Assembly: GCA_024500155.1 (NCBI GenBank)
Contig: CM044877.1
Location: 36,225,501-36,289,500 of the forward strand
DNA length: 64,000 nt
Origin: Chenopodium formosanum
Taxonomy: Eukaryota; Streptophyta; Magnoliopsida; Caryophyllales; Amaranthaceae
Direction of reading: 5' to 3'
Below the pieces are notes generated by a model, which was not told the origin of the DNA, did not search any database, and saw only the letters and a program-made list of their open reading frames with translations. Position numbers and translations under genes: made by a program. Positions within the stretch are counted from its first letter, which is position 1; every line of letters begins with the position of its first letter. This document shows, one piece after another, positions 22,999 through 34,964 of the stretch.

Positions 22999-24101
22999 GG
23001 AGAAATTGCCCGCAATAATCCGAACTTTTGCCCGTCCGCTGAAAATAATCCCACCTTTGGATTATTTTTAAATAATCCCACCTTTACCCCCCGATCTTTT
23101 TTAATGGTCCCAACCGGTCAATTAACTTGTTATAGCAAGTTACTTGACACGTGTTAGCACCCAATTAGTCCCAAAAAAATTAAAAAAATAAAAAATAAAA
23201 AATAAAATAACACCACCCCTGCCACCCCTGCGCGCCGACCGCCCTGCCACCCATCCCCTAAACTACCCTCAAACCCCTCCCTCACGAAACCACCCTCAAA
23301 CCCCTCCCTCACGAAACCACCCTCTAACCCCTCCCTCCCTCACGAAACCACACACAACTCAAGCCACCGTCGTCCACGCCACGCGGCTCCGGCCAGTCAG
23401 CCCCCTACCCCCCCGCCGGTCCGGCGCGCAACTGACCCCACTCCCCCTCCCCTATCCCTGAACCACCAATCCCCTCCCTCCCCCACGAAAACGGAAACAC
23501 CCAGCAACCCTTAACCCTCGAAAATCCCTTTCCCGGCCCGATCCCAGCCCCCTCCCTGTCCACCGTCCCTTTTCCTATCGCTCCGACCTTCCCAACCCCA
23601 ACCCCGATCCCAGCTGCCCTCCTCTGACCTCGAATTAGGGTTTTCGATTTGCCGTGGGTTTTGGTGGAATGGTGGGTTTTCGATTTTTTGAAAGGGGGTT
23701 TGGGGTTGGGTTGGCTGGGGTGGAGTGGGATGGGATTCCGGTCAGCGCGTCAGTGGATGTGGTTTCGAGTTGGTGCGTCAGAGGCGGTGGTTTAGCGCAT
23801 CAGTGGCGGTGGTTAAGGGCTCTTGGTTTTGGGTAGTGGTGGGGATGGTGGTGCTGAAAGGTGATTTTTTTTTTTTAATTTTACTTTTTTTTAATTGTTT
23901 TTGTTAATTTTGGAGAAATCAAATGGTGACACGTGTAAATTAAATTTAATTAAAAAAAAATTACCTCTTCAACCGGTCAGTGGTCATCCGGGACCATTTT
24001 AAGCAGATTGGGGTAAAGGTGAGATTATTTTAAAATAATCCAAAGGTGGGATTATTTTTAGCAGACGGCTTAAAGGTGGGATTATTCCGGGCAATTTTTC
24101 C
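22999..24101. mobile_element. Mutator-like long-TIR element 1 (1103 bp)
   Basis: Flanked by a perfect 9-bp duplication aaatattaa (22990-22998 and 24102-24110); the empty site is seen in the right LTR near 33040. Terminal inverted repeats of roughly 110 bp begin GGAGAAATTGCCCG on the left and end GGGCAATTTTTCC on the right, with AATAATCCCACCTTT repeats inside them. A 9-bp duplication plus long TIRs is the Mutator signature. The left half is C-rich, the right half G-rich, with CGAAAATCCC mirrored by GGGTTTTCGA. Short plus-strand open frames (23654-23907) lack support as genes. Confidence 0.92.
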
Positions 24102-24730
24102 AAATATTAAACTGAGTCCAAACCGAACCTACGCCCACCTTACCTACGACCCAATGATCATGTGGAGGGTCCAAATTATTTAATCCAATTCCTAAACCAA
24201 TTAGGATTAATTAGAAGCTTCTAGAAGTTTCTAAAAGAACTTAATTATCATTTTTGAAAAGATAAGATTAAAGAGTTTGAAATTGAATAAAACTCTTTTT
24301 TTTTAAAGTCCTAATTCTATCCGAATTGAAAGATGTTGAAAGATAGTCTGATATGATTTTTGCGCCTCATATTTTCAATACAAATTTTATATGGTTGGAT
24401 AGACCTTGAAATTATCTTTCCAATGATATATTATAATATCAATTCCGAGTTATAACGGAAAAGATATGAATAAAATGTCAAACTTATCCAAAACTGACGC
24501 CGTCTCACTATTTCGGCCATATCTTTTGTTATAAAAAATATTTTAATCTGATTCTAATAGGGTTAGAAAGTAGACTTCAAGAGCTTTCCAACTATATCTT
24601 ATTCATCTTATTCTGATTTCTAGATCAAAAGATATGATAAAAACAAAAACCGCAAAAACTGCTGTCTATCGCAAGAGTTTTATCCGATTCGAATTCTTAT
24701 CTTTTCTTGATTCGACCCCTCTTTTTTCCC

Positions 24731-24740
24731 TATAAATAGA
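24731..24740 (+). promoter_or_regulatory. TATA box in Tat/Ogre-like LTR
   Basis: TATAAATAGA, conserved with 33679-33687 in the other LTR. Confidence 0.6.
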
Positions 24741-25762
24741 GGTCATATCTCCCCTTTTTCAAACATCAACAAGCTTTATGATCAAATCATTCTCTTCTCC
24801 CTCTTTAGCCTAACACTAGCCATCCTATTCTCTCATAATACTTCCCCTAAGCGCTCCAAGGAGTCCATACAATATCCGAAGTTCTATACTTAAACCAAGG
24901 CGTGAAAGTTATAATTAACTAAGGGTTTGGACCAAATAAAATCTACATTTATTTAATTTAATTATTCCAATTTGATTTATATTTTTATTGAAGTTACTAA
25001 CAATTTATTCTTGATGTAGCAATTTAAAGGAACGCGCGGAATGTGAGTAATTAATTAATTTAATTACTCTTATTTTATTTTATATTGCTAATATCATGAT
25101 TAGGTTATTTTATATTTAATTTGACTAACGCTATTATTGTGAAATTGCTTCCAGTATTAATGTTTATTCTATTATTATTTTTATGATCACCATATTGCAT
25201 GTTAAAGAGAATATGTAATTGAAAATCACGCCTAATAAAATAATTTGGACAACCAGTTTAGGTTCCTTTTTAATCTTATTGTTTATTCAAGTGATCACAA
25301 ATATTTTAGAATTATGTGTTGCATTAATATTAAACCAATTTAGCATAATAATAGTTTGGAGCAAATTGAATATTTTGTTTGTATGCCTTTGAGATCGCAG
25401 GAATCACTTTTCACTATAAGAATCGAGTAGAGGCCAATACGGGCGAAAGTGACTCCATGACTCACTTCGTACCATCATCCCCGATCCTCCTTTCGTGGTT
25501 CCGAACCATATGGAGTTAGTAATCTCGTGGATTATGAATGGGATGTAACCTTCACGGGTCAATCGTTGTTGCCTATCCTTGTCCCTTATTCGTGGTTGCC
25601 TTTTATGATCCGTGAACGGTTTACAAGTTCCTTAAAAACTTGTTGGCGGCTCCCTACTTTCCTTGTCCCTAATCGTATATGTCAATTCCCACTTCTTAAG
25701 AGTGCCAAGAATATTCACCACATGCTTTTAACGTAGGCGCACTTCGAGCGACGCCTACAATT

Positions 25763-25780
25763 TGGCGACTCCACTGGGGA
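25763..25780 (+). other. Primer binding site of Tat/Ogre-like element
   Basis: TGGCGACTCCACTGGGGA four bases after the LTR end. From memory, this type of site (complementary to a tRNA-Arg 3' end) is used by Ogre-type elements. The tRNA assignment is from family knowledge, not checked. Confidence 0.8.
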
Positions 25781-27514
25781 GGATTCTTTGTTATTTATCG
25801 ATTTGAGTGATCGGTATCTAATTAAGATGAGTGGATGAGACTTGAAAGATTCTTGAATTGTATTCCTGCGATTTAATTGGCATTTTCACATATGCATATG
25901 CAATTTTAGCTTACCTATTTTGCCACAATAGTACGTGTTCTACGTATGTGGCTAGCCCGGGGGATTTATGCTCTATCAATCCGAAAACGCTCATGGCAAT
26001 AAGGGTTCATCCGAGTTTTTAAATCCACCCAAACCATGGAGTCGAGTTTGATTTCATCACGAACTCGCGGAGCCGCTCGTTGGCATACACCCTCAAGGGA
26101 GACTGCCTTGCTAACGCGTCCAAACTCTTAACCATGGTACCCTTTGACACCCAAAAGCTTGACCATAGTGGAACATAGATCTTGACTCTAGGTTGCGAAC
26201 TTCATTGCATCATTCGTGACGATGTGCTTATATCTGCATTTTTTTTTATTGATTTTTTTAATTATGTTTTTTTTATTAAGCCCTTTTTATTTTTATATTT
26301 TTTTTAGAGTCGAGTCATAGATTTTTTTTTTTTTTTTAATTTTTGAGTCACCCGGATTTTTATTCCCATATACTGCACAAGAGTCAACTTGTTTTGGTCA
26401 TAGCCGGAGTTCTAGAAAGTGTTATGTGTCGTAAAGCCTATGGATCTGTAGCCCCGAGTTTTATCTTTCATTTGGAGCTGGTTTCGTCCTAATCGGAGTC
26501 ACAGATCAAAAGTTATAACCGATATACTACAACCTGTCCAGTTTAGGTGTCTTTTTAACGTTCCCTTTTTTATTTTATTTATTTTGTTTTTTAAAAAAAA
26601 TCGTGTCAAGCTAGTCTTAGCCAAGTCCTTTAATCCGTGTCAACTCGTATAACATAGGATTATAAATTTATTTATTTATTTATTTATTTTTTTTATACCC
26701 ATGAGTCATAACTCTTTTAGAATTCTAGTCCTCTTTCTAGTTTCTTGTGATTTTTTATGCTAACCTTAACATGTGTTCTTTGTCTTTGATTGTGGTTGAT
26801 CTTATTTATGACTAACGATTGCCAATGGATTGTTTTCACCTAGTAAATAGCATAAACATTAAAATTGGACAAAATTAATCAAGTTAGTTTGTCTTTTAGT
26901 CTTCCGTGCTATTTGGTCATTGGGTCTTTGTTTTTTACAACGTCCTCATGTCTAGCCATGCGATCATACCACGAGTCTTAATAAACTCACCTAATCACTT
27001 ATGTTGATTCATTGCACACACTTTGTCTTCGAGTAATGCACTATATTGTTTATGATCGTATATTAGGACCATGCATGCAATGTTTTCCGTTGTAATAGGA
27101 ATGAGTGGAGTATTTCCCATCAGTTTTCAAAATTTTTTCATACACTCTTCCTTTTCAATATGAGTATTGAGTCAAAGCATTAAGTGAGCTCATTTTGTTC
27201 TATAATACTCGAGTTCAAGAATCACTAGTTAAGAGTTGGAAGAATAAGGAGAACGTCATTCCTTCCTTCTTTTCTTCCAATCAAAGCATCAGCAATAACA
27301 AAATTCTTGTTCCTCTTGGCGATAACAAATAATTCATAAGCAACCATGAAGATGAAGCATAAGACAAGTCTCTATACAAGATTTCATTTTTTTTCTTCTT
27401 TCGTTTCATCCCTTTTCCCCTAATAAGTCTAGCATAGGTTCTCCTTATCCTTATGTCTATATGCCATGTTCCATCAATGATCATTTCTTTCTTTTGCATT
27501 CGATCATGTCATGC

Positions 27515-27573
<59 letters not shown>

Positions 27574-29130
27574 ATTACCAAACTAAACGCAAGGTACATT
27601 GATGACTTGAGGCACCTTTGCAATCCTGTCATTCCCCTTAAACCATTTTCAATCACATATCCATTTTCTTCATCAACCACTTTAAGCCTCGTCTAACGGT
27701 TGACTTTTTTTTTATTCAACCCACATACACTTAACCCTAGGATGGGAAGGGGTGTAATTGTATAACATTCAAAAAGAAAGTAAAAAAAAAGTAGCAAAGC
27801 AACAATAAAACAATGTTTAAGGGCAAGTGTTCCAATGTCTCCGATATGAACATGTCTCAAATTGCGTCTCTCATCGAGTGCTTGGTACCGTGCTTGAGAA
27901 ACATGAATGCCAAGTGAGTGATGGACCGCATGATATGAGATTTCCCACATTGATTCAAAAAAAAAAAAAAAAAAAAGAAAAAAAAAGTCAAAACAAAAAG
28001 AAATATTGAAAATAAAACTTGCAAAGTCTAGTACACAATTGCATATCTCGGGGGCATCTCTCGGGTCTTGAGCCTTTTACCCCTTTCTTCTTTAAACCTT
28101 CAACTTAACCACATTACAACCCTTGAAAGACCTCTTTGAGGTGTACACATACTTGTGCAAAGTTCGGTTAGAGCTACGTTCGGCCTGATTCCTAACGGAT
28201 ACGTAGGCAACCTCACATCAAGGTGTGGCCACATTCATATTCATATTCATGCATGATCGAGTCAAAGAATATCCAATGCTTACCCCAAACCATTTAGAGC
28301 TAGACTTGGGGGATTGAACCCACATCATTTAGCCTACCCAGCCTAAAGAGTCATCATCTTTGACTCTTCTCACATCTCTTTCCATCGCCATAACCTTTGC
28401 AGCCAGCCTTTGTATCACATTCATACACTTCACTCACACATCCATATCCATATCATCCTCCCTTTAAGAACCCTTTTATCATGGAATCTTGTTTCAAACA
28501 CTGTGCATGTTTCATCATCTCTCAGGACAACGTTCATTATGCAATAATCACTTCATCTATATACGTGCTTAGCTTCCAGACCTAAGTGACGTTCAAGATC
28601 GTTTCCTTACACCCTATATGATGCTTAGCTCCATGACCTAAGTTCATTCATCGTGTCACATGACGTAATTGTCCTTAGCCTCCTGGCCTAGGACATGTAT
28701 CATGCATACATTACTTTCAAGAAAAGCAATTCAATCCATGCGATTCATTTTGTCTTGCTCAACGAGGAAGTTCAAAATTTCTTTCCTTTTTTCGCGTCTT
28801 TTCTTTTGGGAATGTTTATAAAAACTTTTTCAAAATTTTCTCATCGAGGGAAGTTTGAAAGTAAAAGTTCAGTTTTCACATCCTTCTTTTTTCGAGAGAA
28901 AGTCAGTACCTTCCACTCGTCTCATGACAAAAATTGACGGAAAATTTTTGCTTTTGCATCTTCGTTTGCTTGTGTCTGCACACACACATATACACACACA
29001 CACACAGTCACAAGTCATACACATGTCATGTCACATCAAGTCAAACTTGGTCAAGTCAGTGGTCAAGTCAGTGGTCAAGTCAATCACAATATATACGAGT
29101 CCATTGGCAAATTTATTTTTGCAGGTCTTA
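25781..29130 (+). other. Non-coding leader/body of Tat/Ogre-like element
   Basis: About 3.3 kb without recognisable gag, protease or RT. It includes T-rich runs (26230-26340, 26560-26700), the poly-A at 27517-27570, and near 28165-28210 a block with ACGTTCGGCCTGATTCC and GGATACGTAGGCAACCT that I recall as widespread in plant Tat/Ogre-like repeats. Confidence 0.6.
27517..27570 (+). repeat. Poly-A run of 54 bases
   Basis: An uninterrupted A tract inside the non-autonomous element; its length may be affected by sequencing or assembly. Another A-rich run lies at 27958-27986. Neither is next to a target duplication, so I do not read them as LINE or SINE tails. Confidence 0.9.
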
Positions 29131-29430
29131 TCTACAGCCCACGTTCGGGGACAAACGAAACAACTACAACCCATGTCCGGGGACAAGCGGACCATCTACA
29201 GCCCACGTCCGGGGATAAGCGGACCATCTACAGCCCACGTCCGGGGACAAGCGGACCATCTACAGCCCACGTCCAGCCCACGTCCGGGGACAAGCGGACC
29301 ATCTACAACCCACGTCCGGGGACAAGCGGACCATCTACAGCCCACGTCCGGGGACAAGCGAACCAACTACAGCCCACGTTCGGGAAAAAGCGGACCATCT
29401 ACAGCCCACGTTCGGGGACAATCGAACCAT
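29131..29430 (+). repeat. 32-bp tandem repeat array in 3' region of Tat/Ogre-like element
   Basis: About nine copies of a 32-bp unit with the blocks CTACAGCCCACGTCCGGGG and ACAAGCGGACCAT, plus one short internal duplication. Because 32 is not a multiple of three and the unit lacks stops, all three plus frames stay open through it, producing overlapping long open frames that are not genes. Confidence 0.92.
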
Positions 29431-29489
29431 CATCATTTAATGACGCAAGGTTTTCGATACACAGAGACTTGCAATCTCATCATCTGTTG

Positions 29490-29790
29490 ACTTTCCTCAA
29501 GCATGGAAAGTATTATCCGGTGGATTTCTTCAAGTATAGAAAATCGCCAAATTCCTTTGTCAGCTTTCCTCAAGCATGGAAAGCATTATCGGTGGATTTC
29601 TTCAAGCATAGAAAAACGCCAAAATCATATGTCGACTTTCCTCAAGCATGGAAAGTGTAATCTGGTAGGTTTCTTCAGGCTTAGAAAGCTACCAAACTCA
29701 TCTGTCGGCTTTCCTCAAGCATGGAAAGCATTTCAACAAACGTCATCCGGTGGATTCCTTCAAGCATAGGAAAATACCAAACTCATTTGT
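29490..29790 (+). repeat. About 73-bp tandem repeat array
   Basis: CTTTCCTCAAGCATGGAAAG starts at 29491, 29564, 29636 and 29709, spacing 72-73 bp. Each unit also has GGTGGATTTCTTCAAGCAT-like sequence. It directly follows the 32-bp array and lies about 200 bp before the purine tract. Confidence 0.9.
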
Positions 29791-29973
29791 CACCAATACA
29801 CTGGTGTCAGATAAGCGTTCTATCCCTTTACTCTTTTATCTATGGAATTAACATTTTTTGCAGGTATCGGCGTATAGAGAGTGATTTAGGATTGCAGAAC
29901 GTCTCAAATCATTCTCCGTCCCTATCGACTACTTTGACTATCATTTTCGAAACTGACGTTTCTACAAACTCAG

Positions 29974-29989
29974 TCAAAGTGGGGGCTTC
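29974..29989 (+). other. Polypurine tract of Tat/Ogre-like element
   Basis: CAAAGTGGGGGCTTC directly before the TG of the right LTR. This composition is common in Tat-lineage elements. Confidence 0.8.
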
Positions 29990-32900
29990 TGTAGACACCT
30001 AAAAATGTTTCCCAAAAACCAAACCCAATGATGAACAACCTTTCACCGCCATTATTGGTCGGGTTGAGTGTGTAATCTTTGGAGTGCTTAAGTCCATGTT
30101 CATTGTAACACCCTAGAAATTCCTTTCCTTTAAATACCCATTCTATTCTTTTAAAACTACGATTTAGGAATAACTAAGACATTACCGCCATCGTGAAAAC
30201 GGCTAAGGCAATTATCAAAGATACACAGCGGAAGACACAAATTTTAAAACGATTAAACCAACCAACCCTAATTCAACCAAACAAAAATAAAGTTTAAAAA
30301 CCGAACGAAAATAAAGTTTAAAACCCAACGAACAAGTTAAATAAAAACAAACTACAACTTGGAACCATTAAAAGCCCTTATTCAAAAACCGTTCCCAAAA
30401 CCAAACCTTTATGTTAGTCCAGACATAATATACAATAAATAAATAAAACATAAAACACATTGTAATCTAATGAAAACTAGTAGGATTCACTCTTCACTCG
30501 TGCCCCATCATGATCATGCTTCAATACCTGTAAAGTTTATCTTTACTTGTTTCCACTACTCTCCATTAAAAATGGGTCATCATAGGGCCAAGGTAAAGAC
30601 ATGGCCAAAAACACAAACACACACAATCAGTAAAGCTGAGTACATAAGCGTAAAATAGCCACACTAACATGCTTTCACCTATCAACACACACTTACCTCC
30701 TTTCACCTGTTCACAAACACACCAATCAACACAATACAATGACTAGACCCTAATTAATTCATTTTGCATTGATTACGCATCGAACGGGTTTCCACTTATT
30801 AACCTCCCCCAAATAAATTTGAGGTTAACTGGCACGGGAGCTAACCGTGCCAGCGACAAAACCACACAAAGGTGGCGGAATTCCTGCGCATAATAATAAA
30901 TAATAAAAAAAGGAATATACAGCGTCTTGTACTCCATTGGAAGTTATGGTTAAATATAAAACCCCATAACACCCCCCATTGTTCATACTCAAGGTACATA
31001 CGTTCCAAGAGTTTTGGTGCGTAATCTCTTTCACTTTACGTTATTTACACATTATTAGACTTGGTGATGACTCTCAAAGCATAATAAGTCAATCAACAAT
31101 AATTATTCAATCAATTAAATATACCAACTTAATTCTTGAATAATTAGTGACCACATCTTAATTATTGTTGAACCCTTTTTAATTCTACCTCAGTGTCAAA
31201 GACACCTTAAACGCATAATGCGCCAAAAATACTATCCCTCGGTGTTAAAAACATCTTAAGTGCACAAAGGCACCAACATACAATTTATTCCTTGTGTACA
31301 TAGACACTTATATAGCTCCTTCCTCATGCTTAAAGCATCAATAAAAATTATTTGAACCATAATAAAATTCCTTTTTAATATTCCAAACATAATTAAACAC
31401 GTAGTTTAATTAATCATGCCCTCTAACATGCCATAAATAAAATTGTGGTTCAAACGCAACATGCCCAAAATATAATCTTCCAATCTAAAACCATCACAAA
31501 TAATTCATGCTTCACAATTCAATCACAAACACCATAAATTAACAATTCCATACATAAACCTTAGCATGATTCTACTTATAATCAATTACAAACAAACCTA
31601 GCATGATTCTACATCACCAAAATATGCTACGTACGCGTACGTACCTTGAGTATGTTATTAAAACTGCCACGACTAGTAGAAATCGCTTACTTCAAAGTCT
31701 CCTACACATTAAATCCATAATAGAGTATTAATATCCACTCTAAATAAATTTCTAGCAATATATACTATTTTAAAACCCTTCATAATTTAATTATAATAAG
31801 CTGAAATTATATTTAAAACACCCTAAATTAAGTCCCAATTAATGGGTAATTAAAATTTCTTCAAGAAACCTAATATCAAGTGTTCTACATAAAATTCCAG
31901 CACTTTATTATACTTAAAACTTGCTGTAATTTGGTTTTAAAACACTAAAAACAAAGGCCTACCCTATTATACATCATAATCTTTCAATAAATCATGAAAC
32001 AAGAACCTAGGGTTTCAAAAATTGGGGCTTTTTAATTAAAAACCAAATCTGAAAATTAATTCACACAATTACAATAACCAAACATCAAAATTAAATCTCC
32101 AAACTCATAATTTATAATTAGACTATATCATATATTAGTTTTAGGTAATAAAGATTTGATTTTTAAACAAGAAAAACCTTTTTTTTTTTTCGAAAAGGGG
32201 CTACCGACAGCAGGGGGGGCCGGCGCCACTGCCGGTGGTCGCCATTGCTGTCGGCTGCCTGCTGGTGCTGGTGGCCGACGGCCCACCGATGGTGGTGGTT
32301 GCTGCCGGTGGTGGTGTGCACGGCAAGAGGGGAAGGGAAGGAGAAAGAAAGAAAAAAAAAAGAAAGAGAAAAATAAAGAGAAAAGGGAGAGAAGTTTACC
32401 TTGGGTTTTCTCCACTCTGGGCAACGTTGAATTGCCTCATAAGAGGGATATTTATACCTCTTCTCTATCTCTCCTTTTACCCTAAACTTTCCTCCTTTAG
32501 TTTTTCCTAATCCCTTCCCTACTAAAACTTGTTAAAAATCATAATTTCCTAAAATAAAACCCCAACTTCTATTAATTAATTAATTAAACGACTTTTCCTT
32601 TTGTAAAATATTCCCAATTTACATGGGATAAATAATTAAAACATCATAATTAAAATGCTAGAGTTATTTAAATACCGTTATAAAATATATATATTAAATT
32701 AAATACGTATAAAATGTATATATATTAAATAAAATATGTATAAAAATATAGGGTATTACATTCATTCCCAATACAAATTTCATAATCCAATACAATTCCT
32801 AGCCCATTTCCCCAAACCATAACTTATTTTCCTCTTTTCGTGCCTTTAAATCCAAAATAATTCATTTCGTGTCCTTTAAAATCATTCATTTCGTGTCCTT

Positions 32901-34743
32901 TTTATAAAAACATTTAATTCAGTTTATTTTGGTACATAATGTGGGTCCAATGATTGAATAATTGGATGGGGCTTGAAAATAGCTTTCCAACGATGTATTA
33001 TAAGCCCAAATCCGAGTTATAACGAATAAGTTATGACCAAAATATTAAACTGAGCACAAACCGAACCTAAGCCCACCTTACCTACGACCCAATGATCATG
33101 TGGAGGGTCCAAATTATTTGATCCAATTCCTAAACCAATTAGGATTAATTAGAATCTTGTATAAGTTACTAAAAGATCTTAATTATTCATTTTTGAAAAG
33201 ATAAGATTAAAGAGTTTGAAATTGAATAAAACTCCTTTTTTTGAAAATCCTATTTCTATCCGAATTGAAAGACGTCCGAAGATAGACAGATATTATTTTT
33301 GTGCCTCATATTTTTTATCCAAATTTTATATGGTTGGATAGCCCTTAAAATTATCTTTCCAATGATATATATATATTATAATATCAATTTCAAGCTATAA
33401 CGAAAAATATATAAATTAAATAAAAAACTCTATCCAAAACTTACACCGTCCCACTATTTTGACCATATATTTACATCTAAAAAATATTTTAATTTGATTC
33501 TAATTGGTTTAGAAAGTAGACTTCAAGAGCTTTCCAACGATATCTTATTTATCTCATTCCAATTTCTGGATCAAAAGATATGATAAAAACAAAAACCGCA
33601 AAAATTGTTGTCTATCGCAAGAGTTTTAATCCGATTCGAACTCGATCTTTTCTTGATTCTTCGACCCTCTTTTATTTCTATAAATAGAGATCATATCACC
33701 CCTTTTTCAATCATTAACAAGATTTATCATCAAATCCTTCTCTCTTTCTCTCTTTTACACTAAAAATCATTCTCTCTCTCTCCCTCTCATATTCTAAGCC
33801 TTAAACCTATATTCCTAATTACACCATTTTTCCCTTCAGCACTCCAAGGTGTCTATCCTTAACCCGAGGTTCTGTCCTTAAACCAAGGCGTGAAAGGTAC
33901 AAATAACTTAGGGTTTGGACCAAATCAACTCTACTTTTTAATTTAATTTCTATTTGCTTTATATTTTTATTGAAGTTACTAACAGTTTATTCATGATATA
34001 GCAATTTAAAGGAACGCGCAAAATGTGAGTAATTAATTAATTTAATTAATCTTATTTTATTTTAATATTGCTAGTATCATGATTAGGTCATTTTATATTT
34101 GATTTGAATAACAATTTATTGTTGAATTGCTTCCAATATTAATGTTTATTCTATTTTTTTTATCACCATTTTGCATGTTAAAGGGAATATGTAATTGAAA
34201 ATCACGCCTAATAAGATAATTTGGACAATCGGTTTAGGATCCTTTTTAATCTTGTTATTAATTCAAGTGATCACGATATTTTAGAATTATGTGTTGCATT
34301 AATATTCAACCAATTTAGCATAATAATAGTTTGGAGCAAATAGAATATTTTGTTTGTATGCCTTTGAGATCGCAGGAATCACATTTCACTATAAGAATCG
34401 AGTAGAGGCCAAAACGGGCGAATGTGACTCCATGACTCACTTCGTACCATCATCCCCGATCCTCCTTTCGAGGTTCCAAACCATATGGAGTTAGTAATCT
34501 CATGGATTATGAATGGGGTGTAACCTTCACGGGTCAATCGTTGTTGCCTTCGTTGTCCCTTTATCGTGGTTGCCTTTTATGATCCGTGAACGGTTTACAA
34601 GTTCCTTAAAAACTTGTTGGAGGCTCCCTACTTTCCTTGTCCCTAATCATGTCCCTTACCGTATATGTCAATTCCCACTTCCTATGAGTGCCAATCATAT
34701 TCACACATGCTTTAACGTAGGCGCACTTCAAACGAGGCCTACA
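29990..34743 (+). repeat. 3' LTR of Tat/Ogre-like element (with solo-LTR insert)
   Basis: 4754 bp as found; about 2092 bp after removing the insert at 30104-32760 and one duplication copy. Ends GGCCTACA followed by gagac. TATAAATAG at 33679-33687. Confidence 0.9.
30104..32760 (-). mobile_element. Probable solo LTR of another gypsy element
   Basis: 2657 bp starting TGTAACACCC and ending GGGTATTACA on the plus strand, with the perfect 5-bp duplication ttcat on each side (30099-30103 and 32761-32765). I find no internal primer site, purine tract, or second LTR copy, so a solo LTR left by recombination is the simplest reading. A minus-strand TATAAATATCC near 32447-32457 and TGTAATACCC at the minus-strand start suggest minus orientation. 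TGTAAYACCC termini occur in plant chromoviruses such as Tekay, but the family is not proven. A GC-rich patch at about 32205-32320 yields spurious open frames. Confidence 0.7.
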
Positions 34744-34754
34744 GAGACCCTCGA

Positions 34755-34964
34755 CTAAAAATACATTATCAATAGCATGGGAACTTGACCTTTAATTCCT
34801 ACCTTGCCAATAGCAACTATATCTCCTTTCATGTTATCACCAAAGGTCACAGTTCCCCCATAGTAGGCATCCAATGAGAGAAATCTAGATTTGTCTTCAG
34901 TCATGTGCTTAGAACAACCACTGTCGACGTACCCAGTGTTGTTCCCCCTCATTGGAACCTGCAA
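34755..34964 (-). pseudogene. SIRE-like protease fragment
   Basis: Encodes GYVDSGCSKHMTEDKSRF, the copia aspartic protease site (D-S-G) with its usual context, then YYGGTVTFGDN. The coding sequence is cut at 34744-34748 by the Tat-like insertion and continues as integrase at 22598. The protease would cleave the gag-pol polyprotein. Confidence 0.85.

Larger units (their letters stand above)
22604..25759 (+). repeat. 5' LTR of Tat/Ogre-like element (with Mutator-like insert)
   Basis: 3156 bp as found; about 2044 bp after removing the element at 22999-24101 and one copy of its duplication. It aligns with the right LTR along its length, with moderate divergence. TATAAATAGA at 24731-24740 is the likely core promoter; the counterpart in the right LTR is at 33679. 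Confidence 0.9.
22604..34743 (+). mobile_element. Non-autonomous Tat/Ogre-like Ty3/gypsy retrotransposon
   Basis: Starts TGTAGACACC and ends GCCTACA, flanked by the perfect duplication gagac (22599-22603 and 34744-34748). Excising it would rejoin the host protease-integrase frame (VEGL followed by KHNL). Primer site TGGCGACTCCACTGGGGA follows the left LTR and a purine tract AAAGTGGGGGC precedes the right LTR, so orientation is plus. Internal region 25760-29989 is only 4.2 kb and has no gag or pol domain. It ends in tandem repeats before the right LTR, a known habit of Tat/Ogre elements. Without its two inserts it is about 8.4 kb. Confidence 0.88.

Noticed and set aside
27517..27570. Poly-A as a LINE or SINE tail
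   Set aside because: No adjacent target duplication or upstream LINE/SINE sequence; it lies inside a defined LTR element.
29010..29090. GGTCAAGTCAGT repeats next to a CA microsatellite as a regulatory array
   Set aside because: Only three short copies and no further support; simple slippage is sufficient.
28855..29660. Overlapping plus-strand open frames of about 210 residues with repeated HVRGQ/SGDKRT-like units
   Set aside because: They come from reading the 32-bp array in different frames; the unit has no stops and is not a multiple of three. No start context or domain supports a gene.
32128..32510. Open frames on both strands near the poly-T and GC patch
   Set aside because: They lie in a probable solo LTR, overlap on both strands and are low complexity.
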